The position numbers and the translations under genes were made by a program. The notes under the pieces are model-generated. The model did not search any database, was not told the DNA's origin, and worked only from the letters and a program-made list of their open reading frames with translations. A DNA stretch of 64,000 nucleotides, taken from contig NC_031473.1 of assembly GCF_000006565.2 (NCBI RefSeq), positions 2,458,134-2,522,133 of the forward strand, in the 5' to 3' direction. This document shows positions 38,201-50,500 of the stretch, one piece after another. Position 1 is the stretch's first letter. Each line of letters opens with the position of its first letter. Source of the DNA: Toxoplasma gondii ME49 (taxonomy: Eukaryota > Apicomplexa > Conoidasida > Eucoccidiorida > Sarcocystidae).

Positions 38201-40742
38201 GGTGCGTCTCCAGAGACCTGTGCAAGCCGCGCGGTGGATGCAGCTTCGAATGTTTCAGTTCGGCTTCTTTGCAAGCAGCCAAGGGTCATCGACGTTCCTA
38301 TCGTCGCTCCTCGTCGGGCGGTGGCTTCCAATTTCCAGGCCTGTCCCTTCGGAAAACGAGGACAGTTGGGCCTCTTGCTCTGGGCATGCTTTCGTTGATT
38401 CAGACATGGCTTTCGTCTCCATACACGCAGAAGGATACTGGGTCGTCCTGGGAGGTTTTTTTTCTAGCGTCTTCTTCGTTTTCGCACAGCGGCTGATCCC
38501 TCGAGGTGCCACGGTGTCAGGCGTTAAGTTTGTTTTCCTGGTTGAGGTGGACAAGCTTTGTTGATTTGTAACATCATCGACCATGATTCCTGATGATTCG
38601 ATTCAGGATGAAGGCGTTGTTGTTTCAAATACCTCAAGCGTATCATGAGGAACCAGTGTTGCTGCTGTTAAGGCTCACCGGGCGACCAAAAAACGTCGCG
38701 TTTTGATGTAGAACCTTGAGTGAGGCAGGCTTACACTTCTGTTTATGCCATAAAACACGAAAGAGGCCGGAGAATAGACGGTTGATTGAGTGTTTGTTTG
38801 GTGTTTTCGAGGTGGTGTGTCTCAGGAACATATTAACCTGGTTGATCCTGCCAGTAGTCATATGCTTGTCTTAAAGATTAAGCCATGCATGTCTAAGTAT
38901 AAGCTTTTATACGGCTAAACTGCGAATGGCTCATTAAAACAGTTATAGTTTGTTTGATGGTCTTTACTACATGGATAACCGTGGTAATTCTATGGCTAAT
39001 ATACATGCGCACATGACTCTTTGTTGTTCTGGTCACGGTTCCTCTCGTCTTCTCCCTTCGTTTCACCGTCACCTCCGCGTCGCCAACGCCTCTGCACTCA
39101 TCCCTCTCTTGACTGTTTCACCGCTCGAGTTCGTTTTTTTTCGTATCCTTTCGCATCGTTCCGGCTTTTTCGCCTTCTCCGTCTTCTCATTTCCTGGCTC
39201 GTCCTCTTCTTCTTTGTCTTCTCTGTTCCTTCTCAGTTGTCACCTCATTTTCTCTCATCGCCATTTTCCTGCTTGTTCCTCCCTTGTGTCTTCTTTTTCC
39301 GGTGTACCTTTCTCCCTGTGTTTCCTTTTTTCTCGCCTTCTCACTTTTCCCCGTGTCTCTTCCTGTCTTTCTTCTCCTTTCTCAGGTTTCCAGTGAGTGT
39401 CTGCGCCTGTTCAACTTGGACGCGCGCGCCTTCGTCCGCAGAGTCGCAGGCTCCCCCGAGAAGCTCGCAAGACTGGTGTGGCTGCGCAGAGACCTAGTTA
39501 AAAACTGCATGCAGGCGTCTGCTGGAGCTCTGACGCGAAGCGAGGAGAAGCAGAAACGCGGAGAAAAAGAGACGAACGGCGAGGGAGCCAGCTCAGCGAA
39601 GAAGCGAAGAACAACTCCCGAAGCGGAGGCGAACTGCCGGGCGACAAAGGGCGCCGAAGCGGCCGGGGAGGTCGAAGGCGACTCTGCTCACGCGGAGAAA
39701 AGGGAGGAAAGCCTCGTCAACGAAAAGACGCAAATCGAATGCCATTATCTCATGAACCTTCCCGAACTGGCCATCGACTTCCTAGGTACGTGCGAGAGCT
39801 CGTCCAAACCTACTCGAAACAAAAAAGGCGCAAAGCCTGTGCCACACAGCGACCCCAGCGAAGGCGAGCTTGAAGATTGAAACCAAAACATCATCTGTCT
39901 GCAGAAAGCCGCAAATGGTGTCTTGTGCTGTTTTCACCTCTTTATGGTTTAGGTTTTAGCGCATAACGATCCGAGCGTTCATTGTTATCTTCAGTTCTGC
40001 GCGGGAATTCGACTCCCCACTTTGTGATGCATATGTGCATACATACAAACATATAAATACAAATATATAAATATGAATATATAAATACAAATATATAAAT
40101 ACAAATATAAATATATAAATATATATATATATATATATGTAGGTATAGGTGTGCCTCGAGGCACCCGACGTCTTCTCATGGGTTTTCTTTTATAGGCGCA
40201 GATATGCAGCACACAACGTCTAGCTACAGAATAGTGAATTTTCTTTATAGATTGATATAGACTGACACAGATAGATGCACGCGTTCGACATATTTATAGA
40301 GAGGTGCAGGTGTCTGTGTATGTTTCGTGAAACAAGCCGAATGCATGTGCATGCCTGGCTTGTATTGGCCTGTAGTCTCGCTTTAAGCGCGTCCCGTTTG
40401 TCCTTGTTTTTTCGCTCTTTTTCAGATGTTTTTGCAGGTCTCTTGACGGGGAGCGGCTCTTCTTCAGAAGGGAAGAGAGAGAAAGGTGGAGAGAGTGAGG
40501 CAGGTGAAGGCGAACAAGGAGAGCCTTTCATGTGCAGTGATGCCTCGGCGCCCACAGAAGAAGAAATAAGGCAGATTGAAGGTCTTCGTCACCGCATTCA
40601 CTGCTATGCCTTCTCTCGCTCCTCCCCTCCTGAAATCGAACTGAGGGTAAAAACCAAAATCTCAACATGTGTATTTATGTGCATGCATGTGCATAGATGT
40701 ATGCGTGTATACGTAAGTTTATGTACATTGATATAAATATAA

Positions 40743-40779
<37 letters not shown>

Positions 40780-42192
40780 TATGCATTCATCATCTGTATG
40801 TGGTTGTATACAAAACGACAAAATGTATGTATATGTGTAAACGAAAGTATTTCATGTGTTACTGCGTATTTGTGTAGTGCTAGTTCTCATTTGTCCAAAA
40901 CCTGTCTCCCCACCTGGAGAGAGACCCGCTGAGGTAATGCTGAGTTTTGATTTATTCTCTTCTTTTTCCCCGTATGCTTTCTTCCCGTATTCCTCCTCTT
41001 CTCACCAGTTCCGCAGTGGGTCGGACGTTGCCCTCACCTGTTTCTCCTCTGCTCTTTGTGTCCATCTTTGTATGCCTCTGTTCGTCTTCACTCGTATTTT
41101 TCCTCTCATTCGCCTTTCTGCTCCTTCGTTTTTTCCTTTTCAAGCGTTTTTCTTACCTTGTTTTCCGTTTTCTTCTTCTTTTCTTTCCTTTTTTTTCATT
41201 TTTACCTCTTTTCCATTGGGTTTCTTGCAAATTTTTTCTTTTTCGTTTTTTTTCCTTATTTTCTCTTTTCTTCCATTTTCCTCTCGGTTTTCACTTGTTT
41301 TTTCTCATTTCTTCCTTTTTGCTTTTTTCGCCTTTCTTTTTCTTTCTCAGCCACGGGTGGAGAAGTCTCTCGGCTTTTGGCCTGAAGACGTCGCTGTGCG
41401 CGAAGTGAGCGTCCGGGGAATCTCCTTTGAATAAAAGAAAATAGTTCTGTGGCCAGGAAATCCTGATTTGCATGCATTGAATTCAAGCAGTCGAAACGGG
41501 CCGCTGTGTCGGGGAGATGCGGACTTGCTTCATCCAAGTTAGGTACCCTGGAAAGCAACGAAATTGAAGCCTTTCTTCTCGGCGTCTCCACTGTGGACAC
41601 AGAAACGGTCGAAACCACCTAGCCTGTTCTCTTAGTCGGAAAGCATCGTGATATTCAAGCTGTCAGATCGCTGTTCTCTCTCCAGATATATATATATATA
41701 TATATGTATATGTGTACATCTGTACAATTGTCTGCTGTTGATATGCATGCATATGGTAGTGTGGCATATGGTATTTATCCATTTAAATCATATTTGTAGA
41801 TTATTCTGCTTGGCATATATATATATATATATATGTTTGTGTATTTTCTGCGAATCTCAGTGTACATAGAAAGGCACTTCCGGGAGAAAAAAAGGAGAAG
41901 GACCGAGTGTTGGATGTTTGTCCAAGAAAAGCATCGCTGTTTGAATCGTTGTGGGAGCTGTTTTTTCTTCGAGAAGCTCGTTACACGCGGATGTTCATCT
42001 TTTTTTGCTTCCTTTGGTCGTTTTTCTGTCCTCACACGTTCTCTTGTTGCTCTCTTCTGTAGGGGCTTTCTCAGTTTTTTTCTGCCCTCTTCTCTGTCTT
42101 CTCAGGTGCGCGACGTAGCTCCGAACAAACGAATGTTTTGCCTTTCTTTCGACATTCCTTTCAGTTTCCTCTCCACGTCCCCGCCTTCCTGA
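32228..42192 (+). CDS. TRM5: tRNA (guanine37-N1)-methyltransferase Trm5, with secretory-type leader and long N-terminal extension
   Basis: Transfers methyl from S-adenosylmethionine to N1 of G37 next to the tRNA anticodon, which prevents frameshifting. Twelve exons join in phase: 32228-33276, 33716-34002, 34381-34482, 35311-35447, 35985-36092, 36648-36703, 37561-37616, 38074-38201, 39386-39785, 40426-40646, 41351-41404, 42106-42192 (894 residues). The Trm5 core runs from ~446: VGHIAHLNLREHLLPY, then FEIDYERVYWNSR, AdoMet motif I LDCFAGVGAFSLFLA (~598-612), ANDFNPNAV, the NLP motif in MNLPELAIDFL (~762-774), and C-terminal VRDVAPNKRMFCLSF. Residues 1-30 have a basic start and a Leu-rich core (LLPLLLLL) like a signal peptide, followed by ~90 Ser/Arg-rich residues and a Glu-rich linker. 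That leader suits apicoplast import; mitochondrial targeting, or initiation at the internal Met near 33110 for a cytosolic form, are alternatives. Confidence 0.95.
34193..34322. repeat. CT-rich minisatellite in TRM5 intron 2
   Basis: Repeated blocks of (TCTC)n punctuated by TGCGCTG or TGCGTTG about every 18-30 bp. It lies between the exons at 34002 and 34381, just upstream of a normal pyrimidine-rich acceptor. Confidence 0.85.
38835..39022 (+). pseudogene. 5'-terminal fragment of the nuclear 18S rRNA gene inserted in TRM5 intron 8
   Basis: The segment begins exactly at the canonical 18S start AACCTGGTTGATCCTGCCAG and continues through the conserved helices, including AAGCCATGCATGTCTAAGTA and GGCTCATTAAAACAGTTATA, to GCGCACATG near 39015. 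It then breaks off into unrelated pyrimidine-rich intron sequence. Against the coccidian 18S I know, there are a few changes, such as a G in AGTTTGTTTGATGG and a two-base AT insertion in GCTAATATACATG. It is on the same strand as TRM5, inside intron 38202-39385, with functional splice sites either side. It is too short to be a working rRNA gene. The ~250 bp before it could be external transcribed spacer carried along, but I cannot confirm that. Confidence 0.93.
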
Positions 42193-42661
42193 AAAGATGT
42201 TTCTCTTGGCTTTCTTCGAGAAAAAACTCCCCTGCGTCGCCTCTCCTTTCTTCTCTCGCCTTCTCTCTTCTTCCCTCTTCCAGCTCATGTCTTTTTTCTG
42301 TGTGTGGTAGTCCTTTCTTTTCCTTCCTTCGTATGGCCGCGCTGTGTTCCGTTTTCTCGACTGCTGCATTTGCTCGTCTTTTTCCTCCACGGTCAGCGCT
42401 GGCGACTGCCTGTCTTGTCGCAGAACGAACTGCAGCCTGACGTTCATGAGTCTGTGCATGCGACGCCGAGTTTTCTTCTCTTCGGTTTTGCTGTGCGTAC
42501 GAACAAAACGAAAGGATGCTCTAACAAGACTCTTTTCTTCGACAACTGAGAAACTGTTCGTTCTTCCCCCATCCCCGCGGCAACAACGGTGTCCATTTCC
42601 ACATTCTCTCCCCTCAACGAAGCTCCACTCATCCACGTACCTGCACACACACGGACCGACA

Positions 42662-42663
<2 letters not shown>

Positions 42664-42705
<42 letters not shown>
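42664..42705. repeat. (TA)n microsatellite
   Basis: About 40 bp of uninterrupted AT dinucleotides followed by three GTAT units, about 470 bp downstream of the TRM5 stop codon. Confidence 0.95.
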
Positions 42706-42720
<15 letters not shown>

Positions 42721-43188
42721 CGAATGCAAGTGTATGCTTCCAAATCCAAATGGTTGCATCGAAATGTCAACTCTCACGTAAGTAGAGGGGAAACTAGAGA
42801 AGTTATACTCTCGTAGCTCTAGAGGCGTTTCATTGATCTGCATGCACAGGCACAGCTGTACGTATTCATAGGTATCTAATCAGGTATATACATATGCGCG
42901 GAGAGGTAGATGAATAGTTAAGTTGAGAAAAGTGTATCAAAGTGAACAGATGTTTGCCTTGGGACGGGGGGGTGTTTTACGGCTGTTGTCGCTAGCTGGA
43001 AGACGGCGACTTCCCTGTTTGTTGCCTAGCGTTTATATTGGTTCTCACAGACTGTTTCCTAGCTGTCGCAGTCTCCTGTATTGGCTCACAGAGGCAAAGA
43101 ACCGGACTCAGTGTTCAGGGAGCAGTTTTCCTGCCCTCATCAACGCAAATAATAATTCATGCTGGCAACATCCGTGAGACACCATCTG

Positions 43189-43248
43189 CCGGGGATAACA
43201 GGTCAGATAATATTGGGAGTTCTAATCCTCGGATTGTATCAGCGCCTG
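43189..43248 (+). pseudogene. Nuclear copy of a mitochondrial LSU rRNA fragment (peptidyl-transferase region)
   Basis: The sequence runs from GGGGATAACAGGTCAGATAA through GGGAGTTCTAATCC to ATTGTATCAGCGCCT. It matches the universally conserved large-subunit pattern (GGGATAACAGGCTGAT, then AGAGTTC, then a G-rich stem and CACCTC) found before the 23S P-loop/A-loop region. It fits the divergent apicomplexan mitochondrial version better than the nuclear 28S. Apicomplexan mitochondrial rRNA genes are themselves fragments, and nuclear insertions of mitochondrial DNA are common in Toxoplasma. The 60 bp piece sits in non-coding sequence. Confidence 0.72.
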
Positions 43249-44885
43249 AAGGCGTTTTTTGCTACACAGTGTGAAATCGGATCTCTCCAGTGACTGTGAA
43301 ACACCCGTTTTTCTTTCATGATGGCAGCCGCGCCGAGGATACGAGGAAGCCGATCGACGAAACATTTCCGGAAAAATGAGTTGTTTCTGAAATCGAAGTT
43401 ATTTCACCCGAGAAAAAGGCGTTGTGTGCCCACTCTGTGTCCTTCACGTGAGCAGCGGTGAGCACACCGAGCGCACCCAGAGCGTCGAAGAAATTTAGGA
43501 AGCAGGCGCGTAGTGTTGAAAAATCAAAGTCCCAAATTTCTCCCGCATCAGAATTGGTAAACCAACGGAGACAGCAAGACGTTCGCACATTTCCATTTCG
43601 ATAAATATACGTTGCTTTTGTGCTGCGTAAAGGGGCAGCAGCATACAGGCACATTTCCATGTCGACTTGTGTTTTTGCGTTCCCTTCACAGTCAAGCCAT
43701 TTACTATTATTGATTGCACTTCACTTCCTCTGCAGTGGGTCGCACATTCTGATTCCTCTGCGCAGCATAAAGGGTGAAAACGTCCAGATGTTTTTGAGTA
43801 TTTTGCCAAAGTTCATTCGCAAAATATTAACTTTTCTTCTAGTACGAAAGCATAGGCGCCCGAACCCAGAGGTTGGGAAGCAACTTTGCAAAAGTTCACC
43901 CGTATGTTTCCCTGCGGACATCTGCCTCCGCCACTCTTCCTCCTGTTCTTCTGCGTCTTCCTGAAAGAGTGTAGCTGTTTTGCACCTACGCCAACATTCG
44001 CTGTAGGTTTGCTCTGCACCTCCAGCGGTCTGCGGGCATTCCTTCTTTGTGACCTGTGTTTCCACTTTCTCTTGAGTTTTAGGGAAATTAACGCACTGTT
44101 TTCTGCATGCGGTACGAGCGGTGAATCTTTGAAGGCGCAATAGCCGCTGGGTTCTTCACTTCGTCTCACCAGACACGCCGCGGGGAGACAGCGCATGCGG
44201 CCGCAGTCGCAGAACGGGGTGTGTGCAGGTGGAGAAAAAAATGGTTTCGCTCTCTTTGGGGCGTGGAAACGTCTCTCGCAGAAGCGGGAGGTTCGTTGCC
44301 GACGACACACTCGCGCAACGAGGTGAATGGTACGACGCCTTTCCCACTCACAAGGCGCTGAAGCGTCCTTTGCTTCCCCAAAAATACAAAAGGAACATGC
44401 ACAAACAGGAGGATGGTCGACATACCTAGTTCCTCGGCTGTATGCTTTATCTCTGAAAATTGCATTTATGCGATGCACAGACACGGAAGAGGAGCATCTG
44501 AAGTTTCCGTGCGACGAAGCGCGAGACAGGGGCGAATGCGCCGTGCAGCAGTGAAATCCCCGCATCAGAGCCGATTCCTGTCCTGTCCTTGGGTCTGTGC
44601 CCTCTGTACAAAAACCAGGAGAGAGAAGAGAGTCTCTCCAGGGAGACAGTTTGCCTTGCCCTGCCTTAGGTTCCCCACCGCACGCGACGGTGTCTCTCGT
44701 CCTTTTCGACTCCTCAGCCTTTTTGCTGCGGAGACGAGAGCCCCGACCACCGCCCTGTCTCTCAGGGCCTCCCCACACAACTTCTGATCTCGGCAGTGCG
44801 TCTTTGCGCCCTCGCCATCTCAACAGAAGGCCATGACGCACATGCGCGGGCGCTCGGCTTCCTTGTCGATCCGTCCTTCGCCTTT

Positions 44886-47584
44886 CTACGACGACCAGAT
44901 GCAGGGAACGACCGTTTCGATCACTTTCTGCGCCCTGTCGCGCAACTCAACTTCGTTTCTGCATCGACTGAGGAGCGTGAGGCCATCCAGACGAAGAAGT
45001 GTGTTGCAGCATCGAATCATGCAAGTCACGAGTGCTGCTCGATTCGTACTGAAATCCTTCTCGATGTCTTTCAGCATTCGATCAATCGCACTCAGAACCT
45101 CCCCTGCTTCTCTCTTGGCAGCTTCGCCCCTCCAAGTGTCCTCTTCTGCCCCAGCCTTGTCTCCTTTCTCCCCACCCGCACCCTCTGCGCTCGAGTCTCC
45201 GTTGTCCTCACTGTCTCCCTCTGTCTCTTTCTCGGGAGCCTTCTTCGCCTGCGAGGCTGGGTAAGGGTCGCTCGCAGGGACGAGAGCGGCAAGGCGGCAA
45301 AACAACTGTGTGCAAAGGTCCTCGTAAGTCTGCTGCTTCTCTTCCACCTGAGCGGTCGGACGCGGAGGTTGCCCACTCGCAGCAAAGGGTCCGTCAGCTT
45401 GGTCTGCATGCGAAAAACGCAAGGAGCAACGGAAGGAAGGACGCATCGTGCACCACGTGGCCTAGAACGGAACCGATGTGGAATAAACTTAATGTCGTAG
45501 GATACATGGAAATCCAACATTTTTCGCTGTCTTAAGCATTCCAGTGGGGTCGCAAGGAGAGAGAGGCAGAAAACGAGTTCGGTTTACTCCGTTTCGAGAG
45601 GTGCAGTTCTCACTCGCGAAAAGGCACACAGAGACTGAAGAAACAAGAGGGAAACGAGAAACGTCGACGGGGTCAGCGTGTATCCCCCCGTCCTTAAAGG
45701 TCCCCGAAAGACGCACGGGAGAGAGCGACACTGAAAGTGCAGGACGATCATCCGGCACCTTCTTCGAAATGCATGGAAGAGGGTGCTTCAAAGCGAAACT
45801 GGAAAATCGAAAGTCCATTTCCCCAGGGGTACCCTCTGTTCTGCGATGCCTGAAATTCGCGCTCTGGAAACTCGAAGGTGGATCCGTAAAAACGAGGAAA
45901 GACACGAAAAGGAGTCACGGGACAGATGGGGAGAGAGCCGGAGAAAACGGGGAGCAGCTCATTATTGGGCAAAAACGAAAAAGAGAGGAGAGAACTCGAA
46001 ACCTCTCAGTGAAAAGAACGCTGGAAATCGCGTCGGGAAGAGAAACGAGAAGGAAAGTCAGAAGCAAAAAGAAACCCCCAGCTCTAATCACGTGTGTGTC
46101 TTCCGGTGGATCGACGCCTTTCGATGAAGCCGAACTCTCGGCTCCAGTGATTGTCTCCATCCGCAACTCGTTACAGCGACTTCAGATCATGCACGTTTAC
46201 CTGGAAAAGGTTCCTGGCCTGTCAAGCCAGCGCCGCGTTTCTTGGCAAAGCCTGGCGTTGTTTCGCGTTCGTTCTCTCCTGCACCCGACGCTGCGCCTGG
46301 GACTCTCCGGACGCCGAGTTGCCTTCCCCAATCAGAAGAACTCCCTCTCTCGCTTCCGCTGACCGACATAGACCGCTCCTCCTCAATGTCTGAGAAGGTG
46401 GAGCGCAGTGGGTACGTGATCCGCACCGCGTTGGTGTGCATACACCCGCCGACTCTGGCTTCCTGACGCTCGCACTCTTCCCGGTCCTGCGACAGTCGTC
46501 TGCGTCTGAGGCTGCCGTGAGCAGCCGCGGAGAGTCCGCACAGGTTCCCTTCTCGTTCGGTCGCTTCTCTGTGAGCGCGTCTACCACGCAACGACGCATT
46601 TTCCTCTCGGCAGCGCGAGTCGCTCTCTTCGCCTTCGTCGCTCCCAGTGCTCGCCGTTCGAGTCGACTTTCTCGTTGGCCTCGATCGCTTGCCTCCCCGC
46701 ATCATCGCCTTGGTCTCCAAACGCACGACAACAAACACGAGCAGCGACGAGACGCAGATGCAGACAAAGACGAGGGCAGCGGGGAAAGTCGACTTGCCTG
46801 CGTCGCGTCTCGCCTCCCTCTCGCGTTCCTTTCCTTCTTCGTCTCTCCCCCAGCTCCTTCGTCCCTCCTCTCCGGAGCCTCGCCAGTCGTCGCCGCCCCG
46901 CGCGGCTTCAGGGAACCGCGGAGAGGAAGGCTGGCGAGGCCTCGAGCCGCCTCGCTCTAGACTTCCGAACCCAGTCTCCCCCTGAAACGAGGCGCGGAAG
47001 TCGTGCTCGGAAGAAGGCGGATGCCTCGCATCGCGATTTGCATCCGCGACCTCGATAAGCAGCGAAAACAGAGCGTCTCGGTCGGCCGCAGACAGTTCCC
47101 TCTTCTCTTCCGCACTGCGATACGCCGCGAGCAGCTCGACCAAACCTCTGTCCACCGAGGGAAGGACTCTCTCTTGGTCGTCACGCACCGCTCCTGCGGC
47201 AGGAGAAGCGGGAGGAGAGGGCGAAGGCGCAGTGGCTGTGACGTCGACTGGAGACGGAGAGGAGACACACCGTCTTGCACCGAAGAGGAACAGGAAGCAG
47301 AGAGCGAGCAGAAAGGAACGCCGAGTTCCTGGAGGAGACAGCCGCGAGGCTGAGAACTGAGAGTGAAGCGAGAACTGGTTTTTCCGGGTGAGCGCGACAG
47401 ATGCGTGAGGGCAGCACGGAGTCTTCGACGAACGCGAAGAAAAGGCAGAGCATGCAGACAAGGCGAGAGCGACGGCGGAGCAGTCGGGAGTTGGGTGGCG
47501 AGCGCAACGGGCAGAAGAAGTCGCGGCTTTTGGCGCCTCTCTCTCGCGCACACAGCGCCAAGAAGAAGTCTGAAGCATGTTCAT
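44886..47584 (-). CDS. Unrecognised protein with two hydrophobic segments, two exons, ~633 residues
   Basis: I do not recognise the family. Exons 47584-46201 and 45403-44886 join in phase through a CAG|GTAAAC donor and a GCATGCAG acceptor. The start is the first in-frame ATG (MNMLQTSSW). A Leu/Phe-rich segment preceded by Arg residues (SFLLALCFLFLFGARRC) at about 90-110 could be a signal anchor. A second segment, ALVFVCICVSSLLVFVVV, lies near 300 and is followed by a strongly basic, Ser-rich stretch typical of a cytosolic flank. Exon 2 contains an acidic Glu/Gly-rich patch and then a helical-looking C-terminal domain (AIDRMLKDIEKDF, CMIRCCNTLLRLDGLTLLSR). Membrane location is inference from hydrophobicity. 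The function is unknown, and the join is supported by splice phase only, not by homology. Confidence 0.6.
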
Positions 47585-50500
47585 GGTGCGGTGACGGCGA
47601 ATATGCACAGCGGAAAACAGACGACGCGATGGTCAACGACCTGCAGGGTTGCGAGAGCCAAAACGCGACTCACCCACAAGCTGCGTCTTGTCCGGACTTA
47701 CGTCATCAGTTCTGCGCGTATTCTCTTCGGATGGGGGGTAGCGTCGAAAGGCGAGCGAAGCGCGTACCGTTCCATTCAGGAGCGCACCGTTGAATTCGAG
47801 GATTTCGTCTGTCCACGCAAACTCCCATTCAGACGTATGTGTCTCGGGAGCACCATCGTGAACATGCGCGGCAAAAAACGGGGAAACGCGAGAGGCCGGG
47901 CCTCCAGAAGCGGTGACCGGTCCGGCGTAGAAGCGTTCTCCCTTACTCGCTTGACGCTAAAGCAGAAAAAAGAGAGCGATGAGGTTGAATGGGGAAAGCA
48001 ACGAAACAGCGAGGGCCAACGCTTGGGAGCGGGCGCCTTTCTGCACCGGAAAACTGGCTGGTAAGCGGGCGAGACTGGAGCGAACCGCCACGGAGTCAGG
48101 TGTATGTACACACCGCCGAATGGCTACTCGGCAGTTTGCGGAATAGCGACAAATCCAGATAGAAGAAATGCAAATTTCAACAAGCGAACAGAAGCCAAGT
48201 CCCAGGAGAATTCCGCACAGCGCGAGTGGAACCTCCGAGACTCTGAAACAAAGAAGAAAAGGAAGGCAAGCCGGCAAAAGCGCGCGTGAAAACGAATCAA
48301 AGGAAAACGGGCAACCCGTCCAAGCATAAGAAAGAGAGTTTGGACGGTATCGGCGAAGAAATCCTGAACGCGGAAAAACGAAAGGATGAAACGGAAAACT
48401 CCATGCGCCTGTGGCGAACGCGCGCCGTGCACCCTCTCCCCCCCGCCACCGTCGTCCTTCGCTCGACTGGTGTCGCGCCTCACTCCATCTTTTTCGGCAG
48501 AAAGGGGAATTTTCGAGCGAAAAACGGACACACATGTGGCTGGAACGAGTGAGAATACGGAAGGCAACGTTTCGCCTCTGTTTACAACGCTTTCCTCCCC
48601 GCACTTTCAAAAAAAGTCGAGGTGACCTCACCCGGAAGCACTGAGACGGCTAGAGAAGCGCCTGGCCAGGCGACCTGAGCCAAATGCAGACAATTTCAAA
48701 CAAGTGGGTACGGACTATAAACTAACTTTTCTTCTGTGTACACTGGAGCGATTCTCACAGCAAACGAACGCACCCCGTTGTATCCCGTTACCTCCTGCTG
48801 CCTACATGTAGCATTTTATAGTCGTTCTACGCATCTCAACCTGCACGTACATGCCTTTCGCAAGCCGGCGCAGGAAGTAAATAAATTCGGAATCGGAGGT
48901 TCCAAAAGTGCATCTGCCTGTCATCTTCACACGTCAACAACTGATGCTCGTTGCGGCTATCATATCGGCTTGAACTGCCATTCTACCTCCATTTCTTCTG
49001 ATGTATAAATCGTGTCGGTGGGAGCAGCAGAGTTGCTGACGAAAAGGAGACCCAACCAAAGTAAAAGAAGAAGTCGCTTTCGCCTCGAGGCGCGGCAAGC
49101 GCGGTACCGGATCCTCGTGCAGCGATTCTGTGTCTATGGAAAAAGCCAACGAAACACAAATCTGCAGAGTTCTGGGCGGGAGACAAACACCTCAAACGCA
49201 TGCACGACACAGTCGAACAAAGTCAGGGTAACAGATGAAACTTCACATTTCGCTTTTAGTGAAACACAGTGACCGGAAAAGGGCTGTGCTGAAATGAGTG
49301 GTGCTGTCTGTGCACCATAGCGCGACTGTGACCATATACACCAAAATCGTATTCACAGCTGGCTCTCTGCATGCATCAAAAGAAGATCTACAGAGAGGGG
49401 AATCCTTCAGTTCCTTCCAGGTTAAACATGATCGAAGAGCTAGAAAAAGGCTTCCTTCGTGACGCATGGCAACGACGAATCCATCCGACATTTGCACGGG
49501 AAAAAGGGGAAAAAGGCAACGTGCAGTCAACGCAGTACACCGTCTTGTTCAACGGTGTGATATACAGATGCATATATATATATATATGTATATGTATACA
49601 TCAGTATATAGATACATAAGATACATGTATATCCGAATACATGTAAATGTAATACTGTATATATGTAGGAACACGTGTATGTTTGTACATGTGTACAAGT
49701 TCATATGCTTATATAATTTCATCTGTATGTCTGTGTGGAGTGCTGCTTTCCAGAAAGTAGATAGCTTGACTCGCACTCGTGGAACAAAGTAGGCCGGGGA
49801 CTGGTCAACTCTCTATTCCTTCTTTTCAGTGTCCCCAAGATCTTTCGGTGTCACGGCTTTCCTCACAGCTGTCTCACAAGTCGACGGCACGCATCCGGAA
49901 CTATCAACAGACGCAGCAGCGCGCAACGGACCAGAACGAGGTCGTTCGTCTCTTGCGGGCAACAGTTCACTCGTTTTCTGGGAGAAGAACTGAGTGCTGT
50001 CCGGGCAGAGGAAAGAAGCACACTTTCTGCGTCTTTTACGAAAGTGTGAAGTGGTAGGATTTTCCACGGATGGTGAGCACAAAGTGTTCTCCGTCACTGA
50101 GGAGAGTTTACCGCGTCTCGGTGCGCTTTCGTCTGCCCCACAAACGGAACTATCTCTGCCAGGCTGTCCCCGGCAAAGGAGGCGATGAAATGGCGCAGGC
50201 GGCAAATGCCGGTTTTGGTTGTGTCTTCTGATATGCCACAGTGAGCTGGAAAATTTCCTTCACGTAGACTCCTGTTCGTTACCAGCGATGGTAAGGCGCA
50301 AGCGATAGGTGAAGCGATAGGTGAAGCTCACCGCAACCGATAGTTTACGTTTTTGTGTGGATGTCAAATTCATTCTTGAAAAGACTCGGCGGCAAGAAAT
50401 ATCCCGCTTTTGATCCTTTATTCGTTCGCAGAGAGGGCTAGTAAATAGTGAAATCGTAGAACCAGGTAGGCAGTAAGGGAGACGTTACGAGCTCATTTAC

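Larger units (their letters stand above)
42193..44885. other. Interval after TRM5 with no recognised gene
   Basis: Contains the TRM5 3' flank, a (TA)n block and a mitochondrial rRNA fragment (listed separately). It probably also contains the 3' UTR of the leftward gene ending at 44886. A 342-codon minus-strand open frame at 43813-44841 has a Cys/Arg-rich translation with no family resemblance and follows the stop codon of the upstream gene; I do not call it. Confidence 0.6.

Noticed and set aside
43189..43248. A working mitochondrial rRNA gene
   Set aside because: Only about 60 bp, surrounded by ordinary nuclear sequence with no other mitochondrial gene nearby.
43813..44841. 342-codon minus-strand open frame
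   Set aside because: No family resemblance, Cys/Arg-rich translation, and its position just after a stop codon fits the 3' UTR of the leftward gene.
47776..48631. Minus-strand frames upstream of the two-helix protein
   Set aside because: Mixed frames without motifs; more likely promoter and 5' UTR.
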